Assembly: GCF_023701485.1 (NCBI RefSeq)
Contig: NZ_JAMQBK010000078.1
Coordinates: 121,788-185,787, forward strand
Reading direction: 5' to 3'
Source of the DNA: Aporhodopirellula aestuarii
GTDB taxonomy: Bacteria > Planctomycetota > Planctomycetia > Pirellulales > Pirellulaceae
Length of the DNA: 64,000 nt
Shown: positions 36,302 through 44,747 of the stretch, in pieces
How the letters are laid out: every line of letters starts with the position of its first letter
Position numbering within the stretch: position 1 is the first letter of the stretch
The notes under the pieces: model-generated
Databases searched by the model: none
Told to the model about the DNA's origin: nothing
What the model saw: only the letters and a program-made list of their open reading frames with translations
Made by a program: the position numbers and the translations under genes

Positions 36302-37618
36302 TCAGTCAAAAATGAGCTCGTCCGCAGGGCTCCAACGCATCGTCTCCATCAGTTCCCGGGGCAAACGGGCTTGGTTACGAGAAGGATCCGCCACCGGCTG
36401 AATCATCGCTTCGGTTTCCATCGACAAATCGATGCGGGTACCGTCTTCGCATTGCAAGACCGGATTCGCATAACCTTCGAGCGGTCGACGAATCACTTCA
36501 GCGACACGATCTTCGTTCAGTTGAACGCGGCTCCCCAACGGGAACAACGATTCAACTCGAAGGAACGCCCGCACCACCTCAGGATCAAAGATCTGATATC
36601 GGGCCTGATACAAAATGATGCCGAGCGCGTCATGAGGAACCAATGCGCTCCGGAAGCTTGTGCCGGTTGTCAGCCGAAGAAATGTATCGCAAACGTTGAG
36701 AATCCGGGCATACAGGTTGGCGCGTTTGCCTTCGATGCCGAATGGGTATCCCGATCCGTCAAATTGTTCGTGAACTTGTTCAATCGCGATCAAAACTGAG
36801 TGCGGAATCTCGGAGACCTCACGCAAGCAGTTCGACGAATTGATCGGATGCTTGCGGTACTCCCACATTTCTTCATCGTTGAGCGGCCCACGGCCGGGGA
36901 TAACGAGTGCTGGGTTCATCGTATATAGGCCGATGTCGTGCAGCAGTCCCGTCGTTCCGATTTCGAGAATGGTCGGGCCGTCGAGACCGAGTTCAGTCCC
37001 AACCGCCATTCCTAATACGCTCAGCCTGACGCTGCGGTCGGTCAAAGACATCGCTTCTTTTGCCGTCACAATATCGGCTACGGTTTGATCGTGATCGTCG
37101 ACGATCGCGCTGGCGAATGCGGCGGATAGATTATTGAGCGCCTCAATAGTTTGCAATTTACGCTCGGTGATATCCAAACGTATCTGCTCAAACTCGTCCC
37201 GCGCCAATTTCACATGGCCCCGAAGCAACTCGCGACGAGACAGGTTGATGGGTTCGTGATGCCGATTTACCAGATTTTCCTTCAACGGCACACCTTTGGG
37301 CCATCGCGAAGGATGTTCGGGACGAAACGCTTGTTCCTTTTGATTTGGACTACTCGACACACGTCGTTTCTGGGACGAACCTGTGGGATCCTGTCGTCGC
37401 AGCGCATCGACTTCGTCAACGCTGACGGCGAGCTCCTCGATTTGGCGATCGATCAGACCTTGAATCAGTTCAGCAGTGATCGTCGTACCGGCTCCGAGAA
37501 GAAGCAGGCCGTTGTCGTCTTCGAGCGGAAAGCGACAGATTGCGCCGACGTGTAGCTCGTCTACCGGCACCATCACCATGTCGCTTTTCCCTTTCGCAGC
37601 TTTCACCGCGTTAATCAT
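36302..37618 (-). CDS. HD-GYP domain protein with altered catalytic motif
   Basis: A 438-residue protein. An N-terminal domain (about 15-70) of the DUF3391-like or PilZ-adjacent type precedes a low-complexity segment, then the HD-GYP domain: HDIG at 227-230, KHPI about 256-259, and HEQFDGSGYP at 283-292. HD-GYP proteins hydrolyse cyclic di-GMP. Here the usual HDIGK is HDIGL, and the usual HHE is VHE, so two residues that commonly bind the metal centre are changed; the GYP motif itself is intact. Activity may be reduced, altered or lost. No response-regulator receiver domain is present. It is divergent from the DUF900 gene. Confidence 0.85.
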   Translation of the reverse strand: MINAVKAAKGKSDMVMVPVDELHVGAICRFPLEDDNGLLLLGAGTTITAELIQGLIDRQIEELAVSVDEVDALRRQDPTGSSQKRRVSSSPNQKEQAFRPEHPSRWPKGVPLKENLVNRHHEPINLSRRELLRGHVKLARDEFEQIRLDITERKLQTIEALNNLSAAFASAIVDDHDQTVADIVTAKEAMSLTDRSVRLSVLGMAVGTELGLDGPTILEIGTTGLLHDIGLYTMNPALVIPGRGPLNDEEMWEYRKHPINSSNCLREVSEIPHSVLIAIEQVHEQFDGSGYPFGIEGKRANLYARILNVCDTFLRLTTGTSFRSALVPHDALGIILYQARYQIFDPEVVRAFLRVESLFPLGSRVQLNEDRVAEVIRRPLEGYANPVLQCEDGTRIDLSMETEAMIQPVADPSRNQARLPRELMETMRWSPADELIFD

Positions 37619-37946
37619 CGTTTGCCCCGATAATAAGGAAATGGACCCGTCGTTGCCCGAGAAATGCCATCATCTCGCGCGCATCGCCGTCTAGATAAAC
37701 GGTAGGTTTCTTCTCCCGCGAAATTTGCGCACTTAACAATTCTGCCCCAACAATCACGCAATCGGCCGGAGATCCGATTCCGAAAGTAGTGGTCCTGCCG
37801 ACTAAAGGAGTGCGTCTCCCCTCCCGCCATGCACCGCCCGCGACCCAATCAACATGGACTCCTCGCCCCCCGATCGCTTACAAGCAGGGCTGTCGTGTTA
37901 ATGACGACATCTGGAATGCAACAATACGGCGTTTTGAGAGCACGCA
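37619..37946. other. Divergent intergenic region
   Basis: A 328-nt gap between the HD-GYP and DUF900 genes that must carry both promoters. I see no supported gene, hairpin or operator in it. Confidence 0.4.
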
Positions 37947-39893
37947 ATGGACTGGCGCATCAATCAAATGTGGCTTGCAGGGGCTGTGATCGTTTTAGTC
38001 GGGGGATGCACGCGCGCCCCCGCGCCGATGGCGGAGAACAGTTCGTCCGCCCACGAAATCGAGCTTCCCTCCGAATTTTCGACACCGCATCAATTCGGCG
38101 AGTCGAATTCGCTGACCATTGATCAACCGCCGACCGTGGAAGAACCGCCAGCGGCCGAAAATTCACCGCCCGCCGAGGCCCTCCCACAGCAACACCCGTC
38201 CCTTCGACCGGATGTCGAAGTCGGCCCGGTATCCCCGAGACAGGTAACGAATTCCGGCTACGACTCGTCCTTTCAATCCGACTCCACGCCAGATATCGCT
38301 TCGGATCCCAAACGCGAAAGCAACCCGTACCACAAGAAATCCAGAGGCCCCTACTCCTCGAAATCGTCCGAGTCACTCGGATGGGCACTGCCGTCCGAGC
38401 AATCCCATCCGCAAGCCGTATCCCGTGAACCTGCCGCATCCCACACAGCCGCGGCAACATCCGCTCCTGACATAAGTAACAACGGGGTCGGCTACGGTTC
38501 GATGGACAACGTGGCGACCGGAAGTGCCAACAAGATGATCTCTGGCGAGACAGCCCGCATCGAAATGGCGTTCGAAGAGGCTGCCGCTGGAGAGATGGCA
38601 ATGGACCAACTCGGCCCCGCCGGTATGGCTGCCGACGAAGCCGAACTTGCCACCGGTGCAAGTGTCTCGAACGAAGACGACCTCCCGTTTCAGAGCATCA
38701 ACGTGCTCTACGCGACCGACCGAAAACAAGACACCCGTCCGCTCGCGGCCTATCAACTCACCGGACAACGACAACTCGTGAGTCTTCTCGGGATTGGTGT
38801 TGCCGTCACCGCAGCACTGAGTTTGCTCGCCTGGCTGCTGCGTCGTCCTGCCACCGCGAAACTTTCGGCCGGGCTCACGTGCGTCATGTCCGCCGCCGCG
38901 GCGGGCGTGTTTTTCACCGGCGCCGCAACGATCGAAAAACACGGCGTCACCTATACCGGTGACCGCGGCCAATTAGTCCGCGGCGTGTGCCGCGTGACGA
39001 TCCCCAAAACGCATACGCGTGGGACCGTCGAACGTCCAAGCCTGCTCAAATTCGAAGTCTCCGAAAACCAATCCAAACACGTCGTATTGACGAGTGTTGA
39101 CGAACTCGACGGTGACGCGTTCACCCGACGGATGAGCGAAGAACTCGAAGCGGCCGAGCAACCTGACCTGATGGTGTTCATTCACGGCTACAACGTCGAC
39201 TTCGAATCCGCCGTTTTGCGAACCGCTCAAATCGCCGTCGACCTTCCCTTTCGCGGCGTGCCGGTTTGTTATAGCTGGCCAAGCCAAGGGACGTTGCTCG
39301 GCTACCCCGTCGACGAGAACAACGCCGCTTGGACCGTCGGGCATCTCAAAGAATTTTTGAACGAATTGGTCGACGAGAGCGGAGCCAAATCGATTCACGT
39401 CGTCGCGCACAGCATGGGCAACCGCGCGATGACGGCAGCGATGCAGCAAATGTCGCTGTCGCGCCAGGACGACGAACCGATCTTCGACCGCGTCGTACTC
39501 GCCGCTCCCGACGTCGACGCCGATCTGTTTCGCAAAGATCTCGCCGGTGCACTGACTGAAGTCGCCGAGCAGGTCACCCTGTACGCTTCATCCGACGATC
39601 AAGCGCTTGTGGCATCCAAAGCCGTCCACGGTTATCCCCGAGCCGGGGAGACAGGCGAATTTCTCGTCGTCGTTCCTGGAGTCGACACCATTGACGTTTC
39701 CGGGATCGATCTGAGTTTGCTCGGGCATAGCTATTACGGTGATAGCGAACCGATCTTGCGAGACCTCTACGAAGTCTTGCTCTCGCGACTGCCCGCCTAC
39801 AAACGCAGCTCGCTGATTTCGAAGGATTATCAATCTCAAGTTTATTGGCAACTCGCCCACGGCGGCACGTTAGCGAGTGGCGTTACCCAGTGA
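37947..39893 (+). CDS. Lipoprotein with DUF900 alpha/beta-hydrolase domain
   Basis: A 648-residue protein. The lipobox VLVGGC (Cys21) is followed by about 230 residues of Pro/Ser/Glu-rich low complexity, then two hydrophobic helices (about 275-297 and 310-332) and a DUF900/esterase-type domain. The hydrolase domain has LMVFIHGYNVDFESA, CYSWPSQG and the nucleophile elbow VVAHSMGN with Ser489; the aspartate and histidine probably follow in DVDADLF and GHSYYGDS. Secreted or membrane-tethered lipase/esterase is the likely activity; the substrate is unknown. A lipid anchor together with internal membrane helices is unusual and suggests the catalytic domain faces a defined compartment. Confidence 0.83.
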   Translation: MDWRINQMWLAGAVIVLVGGCTRAPAPMAENSSSAHEIELPSEFSTPHQFGESNSLTIDQPPTVEEPPAAENSPPAEALPQQHPSLRPDVEVGPVSPRQVTNSGYDSSFQSDSTPDIASDPKRESNPYHKKSRGPYSSKSSESLGWALPSEQSHPQAVSREPAASHTAAATSAPDISNNGVGYGSMDNVATGSANKMISGETARIEMAFEEAAAGEMAMDQLGPAGMAADEAELATGASVSNEDDLPFQSINVLYATDRKQDTRPLAAYQLTGQRQLVSLLGIGVAVTAALSLLAWLLRRPATAKLSAGLTCVMSAAAAGVFFTGAATIEKHGVTYTGDRGQLVRGVCRVTIPKTHTRGTVERPSLLKFEVSENQSKHVVLTSVDELDGDAFTRRMSEELEAAEQPDLMVFIHGYNVDFESAVLRTAQIAVDLPFRGVPVCYSWPSQGTLLGYPVDENNAAWTVGHLKEFLNELVDESGAKSIHVVAHSMGNRAMTAAMQQMSLSRQDDEPIFDRVVLAAPDVDADLFRKDLAGALTEVAEQVTLYASSDDQALVASKAVHGYPRAGETGEFLVVVPGVDTIDVSGIDLSLLGHSYYGDSEPILRDLYEVLLSRLPAYKRSSLISKDYQSQVYWQLAHGGTLASGVTQ

Positions 39894-40063
39894 GCAACGG
39901 GCGCAGAAATCCCTGCGTTTATACCGCCTGGTGGCCAATCAACGCGAAAAACCGCGTTTTGCAGGCCCGAATTCCGCGAACCTTCCCCCACCAGCTTACG
40001 TCTGATAGAATACCCTGAGAGTACGAGCGGCGGTGAAACGCCGTTTGTGTTCTCCCAAGCAAA

Positions 40064-40434
40064 GGGGGCGACTTGGAATCGACCGGATGACAAGAAGCGA
40101 ATACCTGCGTGTCGTGGTTGATCAGAAGGCCACGTAAAAATCTGATCAAAAATTTTAGTTGCAGAAGAAAACTTTGCACTCGCCGCCTAAGAACAGGTAG
40201 CGCGGACTGAGGGGGATCGCCAGAGTCGCCCGAATGTCCGTCACAATTCTGGATCGTCCGCCGTCCTACTCGAGACGCGGTGGATTAAAAAAGATTCGAG
40301 TTAGCCGATCGGGGAGCCTGTCAGGTAGCGCCTCGTGAAGCGAAATGCTCGCAAGAGCACAAATAGCTTGACTACACATGTAGACGGTGTCGTGGATGCA
40401 TCGCGGGACGGGAGTTCAATCCTCCCCGCCTCCA
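40064..40434 (+). ncRNA. ssrA: Transfer-messenger RNA (tmRNA)
   Basis: A 371-nt tmRNA that rescues stalled ribosomes by trans-translation. The tRNA-like ends pair over seven bases (GGGGGCG 40064-40070 with CGCCTCC 40427-40433), including the G3-U70 wobble pair that marks alanyl-tRNA identity, with discriminator A40434; CCA is not encoded. The T arm (40410-40426, loop TTCAATC) is complete. After a pseudoknot-forming segment, the tag reading frame at 40161-40190 encodes AEENFALAA and a stop, a typical degradation tag ending ALAA, with a TTTTAGTT stretch before the resume codon as in E. coli. A Rho-independent terminator follows. Confidence 0.97.
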
Positions 40435-40442
40435 CTCTCAAG

Positions 40443-40477
40443 AGCCTGCTCTTCCCTGCGAAGAGCAGGCTTTTTTT
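40443..40477 (+). terminator. Rho-independent terminator of ssrA
   Basis: A perfect 12-bp stem (40443-40454 with 40460-40471), a 5-base loop and seven T residues (40471-40477), starting nine bases after the tmRNA end. Confidence 0.97.
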
Positions 40478-40700
40478 GTGGCTTGCCGGCATCGGGTTCG
40501 TCTAATCTGGACCACCCGTTGACGTTCCGGCAGCTCTTGCAATTTGATCCCACAACCGCATTCGTGAAAGACTGCTGGAAATCGCGGAGTCAGCCAGTCG
40601 ATTGCTTCACAGCATCCCCCAGAGAAAAATGTCTCAATCTGGGTCGTGGCGGACAGCGACTCAATTGAAAAACAGATCGAATCGGGACGGGACACGACGT

Positions 40701-41051
40701 ATGAAGATCTCTGCAGTTACGTTGCCGACAAATTGCATGTCAGACTCAGTGCGATTTTACCAACGGTCGGGATTCGAACTTCAACGTGGTGGCGCCCACG
40801 CTTCGTTCAGCACGTTTCGCGTCGGTGAACAACATATCAATCTCAGGTTGGTCAATCGTGAGACGCCAACTCAAAATGAGTCGCTTGTCATCTTTTTCGT
40901 CGATGATGTCGATGCCAAGTATCAATCGTTCCTGGACGCCGGTTTGATGCCTGACTTCGAACCGCGAGACGCCCCCTGGGGCGAACGATACTTTCACATT
41001 TGTGATCCCTACGGGAATACACTCAGTTTCGCCCGTCCGATTGCGAGCTAG
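40701..41051 (+). CDS. VOC family (glyoxalase/bleomycin-resistance-like) protein
   Basis: A 116-residue single-domain vicinal oxygen chelate protein: MSDSVRFYQRSGFEL, VIFFVDDVDAKYQSFLDAGL, and DPYGNTLSFARP are the usual landmarks. Metal-dependent dioxygenases, isomerases and antibiotic-binding proteins share this fold, so function cannot be given. The ATG at 40701 starts directly with the domain; the upstream part of the open frame does not look like protein. It is 223 nt past the tmRNA terminator. Confidence 0.85.
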   Translation: MKISAVTLPTNCMSDSVRFYQRSGFELQRGGAHASFSTFRVGEQHINLRLVNRETPTQNESLVIFFVDDVDAKYQSFLDAGLMPDFEPRDAPWGERYFHICDPYGNTLSFARPIAS

Positions 41052-41272
41052 CAAAACTCTCGTTCGCGAGTGTCCCCCCAACTGTCAATTGAATCGCGTT
41101 TCGCGATTTGGGACGTCGACACGAAGACTCGCCCCGGTCTGCTCCATGTTGCTAGGCTGCTGGCCCCCCACCGACTTCTTCTGGCTCTCGTGTCGGACGG
41201 TAACTTTGGCATACGGAGTGCATGCGGTAGCAAACACATTTGCGTGATTACTTAACGCTCCAGGATGCAAGT

Positions 41273-42112
41273 ATGTCCACAGGTCTTAAACCAACCTCCT
41301 TTGCCGCGACCGACATCGGGGTGACACGAGACACCAATGAAGATCGTTTCTTATGCGATGATTCGTTGAAGCTGTACGTCGTCGCGGACGGGATGGGTGG
41401 TCATGCCTGCGGTGACATCGCCGCAGAATTGGCGGTCGATGCGGTGGCCGAATTTGTTCGCTCGGGTGAAAAAATGCTGGCCAGTTCCATCGACCCGAAG
41501 GACGACGTTGCCTTCCGCACGGAATTGGTCGAAGCGGCCGTCGAACACGCCGCAGCGGCGGTTCATCATGCTCGCAACAATCAACCGGGGTGCGAAGACA
41601 TGGGAACGACACTGACCCTGCTGCTACTCGTCGATCAAGACGCCTTCATCGCGCATATCGGCGACAGCCGAGCGTATCGGATTCGCAAGGGCCAGGTGGA
41701 ACGTCTTACCAACGATCACACGCTACAAGCAACGTTAGTTGCCGACGGCGTCGCCCCTGAAACGATCAGCGACCGCTACGGTCACATGCTTGTCCGTTCG
41801 ATCGGCGGCGACCCGAGCCCTAAAGTCGACGTGCGTGTCGAAACACTACGCACCGGCGATCGGTTCCTCTTATGCACCGATGGACTGAGCAACCAATTCA
41901 CCGATGAAGAACTCGCGGTGATGGTCGATGAGGAGCAAACCTTGGAAACGATCGTCGAAAATTTAATCTACGTCGGCAAACTGCTGGGAGGACGCGACAA
42001 TCTCACCGCAGTATTGGTCGAAACCAAATCGCAAGCCACTCCCGAGTCGCCCTGCCCGCTCGTAGACCACGTCGCCCAATGGTTCCATCGTGCAATCCAT
42101 ATGATGGATTGA
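41273..42112 (+). CDS. PP2C-family serine/threonine protein phosphatase
   Basis: A 279-residue metal-dependent phosphatase that would reverse Ser/Thr kinase signalling. The family motifs are complete: ATDIGVTRDTNEDRF, VADGMGGHACGD, ASIGDSRAYRI-type segment (seen as IGDSRAYRIRKG), LTNDHTLQA, CTDGLSNQFTDEEL and GRDNLTAVLV with the metal-binding aspartates present. There is no membrane helix, so it is cytosolic. The ATG at 41273 is chosen over a TTG at 41240. It has no adjacent kinase; the kinase fusion at 18745-22665 is a possible but unproven partner. Confidence 0.94.
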   Translation: MSTGLKPTSFAATDIGVTRDTNEDRFLCDDSLKLYVVADGMGGHACGDIAAELAVDAVAEFVRSGEKMLASSIDPKDDVAFRTELVEAAVEHAAAAVHHARNNQPGCEDMGTTLTLLLLVDQDAFIAHIGDSRAYRIRKGQVERLTNDHTLQATLVADGVAPETISDRYGHMLVRSIGGDPSPKVDVRVETLRTGDRFLLCTDGLSNQFTDEELAVMVDEEQTLETIVENLIYVGKLLGGRDNLTAVLVETKSQATPESPCPLVDHVAQWFHRAIHMMD

Positions 42113-42255
42113 TTCATCGAGCGTCGAATGACGAACAGCATACGGTTTCGATATCGATGCGGCGGTCCCGTAGAAATTGGCCGGGTCGCTCGAGCACGAC
42201 AAATGTAGCGGCGTTCTTTAGCCACCGCGACGAATCACTATCCGATGAGCTTCAT

Positions 42256-43239
42256 TCAGGCTGCCGTCCCCGGGTGCACCTCGCGATACGGCAACAGGCG
42301 GCTGATCAACAACCGCTCAAGCGGGATCGATCCCAGACCGTTTTGGACAACTGTTTGCAAGTCATGCGTCCGCACGATCGCGACCGCTTCGCCATGACGT
42401 GAGACAAGAAACTCGTCCTCCAACACACCTGACAACTGACCCAACGCATTGCCCGCGTCCCACTGGTCACTGATCACCGGCAACGGGCTCGCGGGTATGG
42501 CGCCGATCACGTTCCCTCTCGCATCCAGCAGTGTCGCCTTGCTGGACCTTGCAACCCGCTCGGCTCCCGCAGTTTGCATCGCGAGTTCCGCACTGCCGGC
42601 TAAGAACACGAATCCGGCGACGAGGACGAGGATCAAGTTCCCCGTCATGATGCCGAGAAAACCTAATGCGACGGCTGCGACCCGGCCTACTCCGACGGCA
42701 ACTCGTGTGGCTTTTGAATAAGGCAACGCCATCGCGAGGATCGCACGCAGAACACGCCCGCCATCCATCGGGAATGCCGGAATCATGTTGAACACCACCA
42801 ACGCTCCATTGACCCAGGCGAGATCGAAAAGGAAATCCGCGACCGCAATCGGAAGCACCGAAGATCCGCCCAAAATGGTTAGGCCGACAACCAAGAGCGT
42901 TGCAATCACGACGTTAACCGCCGGCCCCGCCACCGCGATCGCGAGTTCTTGTCGGGGGTTTCTCGGCATGCGTTCCAGGCTGGCAACCCCGCCGATAGGC
43001 AGCAGCGTGATGTCGCGAGTGTGAATTCCGTAATGACGTGCGGTGAGAGCGTGGCCGTATTCGTGGAGCACGACACATGCGAAAATAGCGAGCACGAACA
43101 AGACTGCCACGACGGCAGCGAGAGTACCGCTACCGGCAGCCATCTGTGAAAAATAGATCCAGATAGGCAAAAGTAAAAACGTCCAGTGAATTCGCACGTC
43201 AATGCCGGCGAATCGTCCCAAATGCCACGAGTTATTCAT
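42256..43239 (-). CDS. M50 site-2 protease family protein with CBS-like C-terminus
   Basis: A 327-residue intramembrane metalloprotease of the SpoIVFB-like group. The HEYGH zinc motif is at 59-63, the second motif NMIPAFPMDGGR at 151-162 carries the aspartate ligand, and about six hydrophobic helices surround them. The C-terminal part (about 235-315) resembles a CBS pair, as in related archaeal and bacterial S2P proteins, where it senses nucleotides. Substrate unknown. Convergent with the PP2C gene, divergent from the methyltransferase. Confidence 0.92.
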   Translation of the reverse strand: MNNSWHLGRFAGIDVRIHWTFLLLPIWIYFSQMAAGSGTLAAVVAVLFVLAIFACVVLHEYGHALTARHYGIHTRDITLLPIGGVASLERMPRNPRQELAIAVAGPAVNVVIATLLVVGLTILGGSSVLPIAVADFLFDLAWVNGALVVFNMIPAFPMDGGRVLRAILAMALPYSKATRVAVGVGRVAAVALGFLGIMTGNLILVLVAGFVFLAGSAELAMQTAGAERVARSSKATLLDARGNVIGAIPASPLPVISDQWDAGNALGQLSGVLEDEFLVSRHGEAVAIVRTHDLQTVVQNGLGSIPLERLLISRLLPYREVHPGTAA

Positions 43240-43672
43240 CTACAAAGCCTTCCTAATACGAGTAGTGAAAGACCTCCAGTGCACTGCACGTGCCAATTGC
43301 GATTCGCCTGGATTTTGAAACGAGCCTTGATGGAGGCATCACCGCGACATTATTGGGACCGGCCCAGCACCTGAACGAGGGAGTCGCTTGCGAGTTCGAC
43401 CCGAAATCCCAACCGCAGACAATCGTTATCAATCAACTTGCCGGTTTGGAATTGGCGCGGTCCAGTTAGTGCTTTGTCAGCGTTAAAATTCCGTGTGGAA
43501 CCGGACGATTTGCGACGTTCCGCTAAGACTTTTAGGCGTACGACACGAACCCTCCGGTGCAGGCAACGCCGAGTTCAGGTTGGAAGAAGCATTAGGAACC
43601 GAGTGGGATCCGTTTTCATCAATGGATCACCCAAGTCTGACTACCACGCGTCAACTCATACGAGAATTTCGG
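43240..43672. other. Divergent intergenic region
   Basis: A 433-nt gap between the M50 protease and methyltransferase genes. The open frame of the methyltransferase reaches back to 43493 but with no protein-like features. No repeat, hairpin or RNA is evident; promoters for both genes are expected here. Confidence 0.4.
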
Positions 43673-44458
43673 ATGAATCACCAAGAGATACTGGCCCACA
43701 ATCGTGATGCATGGAACAGGAACGTCGAAGACGGCGATCGATGGACGAGTCCAGTGAGTACCGAAACGATTGCAAAAGCTCGCTTGGGTGATTTCCGCAT
43801 TGTTTTGACGCCTACCAAACCGGTTCCCGCAAATTGGTTCCCTCGGCTTAAGCAGACGAAAACTCTCTGTCTTGCATCTGGCGGAGGACAGCAGGCTCCG
43901 ATTCTGGCAGCGGCAGGGGCGATCGTCACCGTGCTGGACAATTCGCCCCGACAACTGGATCAAGACCGTTTTGTTGCCAGTCGAGACAAACTCGAACTGC
44001 AGTTTATCGAAGGCGACATGGCGGACCTCTCTCGATTCCCCAGCGAATCGTTCGACATGATCTTTCACCCATGCTCGAATTCGTTTGTGCGACGGGTTCG
44101 ACCGGTCTGGCAAGAGTGCTTTCGGGTGTTGCGAACCGGTGGCGTGTTGATGGCGGGGTTCACCAACGCGGTGCGATACATTTTCGACGATGAGCGGAAA
44201 GAGAATGGGAATCTCGAAGTTTGCTATTCGCTGCCCTATTCAGACTGCGATCATCTGGAGGAACCTCACATCCAGGCGTCAATCAAAGCAGGCAAACCAC
44301 TCGAGTTTGGCCACACACTGACCGATCAAATCGGTGGACAATTGGAGGCTGGTTTTATGTTGAACGGGTTCTATGAAGACCGGTTCGCGTCTACCGATCA
44401 AGATCCGCTGTCGCGGTTTCTCGATACGTTTATCGCAACCCGTGCGATCAAGCCGTGA
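43673..44458 (+). CDS. Class I SAM-dependent methyltransferase
   Basis: A 261-residue methyltransferase of the type 11/25 group. The start at MNHQEILAHNRDAWN and the segment KTLCLASGGGQQAPILAAAGAIVTVLD, with its glycine-rich loop and acidic end, form the SAM-binding motif; a later IFHPCSNSFV and VLRTGGVLMAGF match motifs II-III. Substrate not identifiable. The ATG at 43673 is preferred to upstream starts because the N-terminus then matches the typical HNRxAWN opening of this group. It precedes the RND genes by 289 nt and is probably independent. Confidence 0.88.
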   Translation: MNHQEILAHNRDAWNRNVEDGDRWTSPVSTETIAKARLGDFRIVLTPTKPVPANWFPRLKQTKTLCLASGGGQQAPILAAAGAIVTVLDNSPRQLDQDRFVASRDKLELQFIEGDMADLSRFPSESFDMIFHPCSNSFVRRVRPVWQECFRVLRTGGVLMAGFTNAVRYIFDDERKENGNLEVCYSLPYSDCDHLEEPHIQASIKAGKPLEFGHTLTDQIGGQLEAGFMLNGFYEDRFASTDQDPLSRFLDTFIATRAIKP

Positions 44459-44681
44459 TCCAAACTCGCGCGATCGAATTACCGACATCGGGCAAATGCG
44501 CTCATCAGCCCGGCGTGTACAGAAGGACGCCAGTACAAAGAATTCGTTTTGCCGGACGTGCCATCTGTGGACAGAATCTGTCCATCGTAGTGGTGAATGT
44601 CTTTCTCTTCGGAAGCTGTATTGATATCGCGCTGCGTCATCGAATCCGTTAAACACGGCAAAAACCTAGTCGTGGGGTGAA

Positions 44682-44697
44682 CGGTACGGATCGTGCA
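44682..44697 (+). promoter_or_regulatory. Candidate sigma-54 promoter for the RND pump genes
   Basis: CGGTACGGATCGTGCA has GG and GC doublets ten bases apart, the hallmark -24/-12 spacing, and matches nine of the twelve fixed positions of TGGCACGNNNNTTGCA. Its start point would be about 40 bases before the adaptor gene at 44748. An NtrC-type activator is encoded nearby at 49890-51302. Confidence 0.5.
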
Positions 44698-44747
44698 TTT
44701 GCAGTCTGGAGACCCAAGGACGACTCCCCTTTGCACAACGGCCCGAG

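Noticed and set aside
40350-40434. Possible separate tRNA gene
   Set aside because: The T arm and acceptor 3' strand pair with GGGGGCG at 40064, not with a nearby 5' end, so this is the 3' end of tmRNA.
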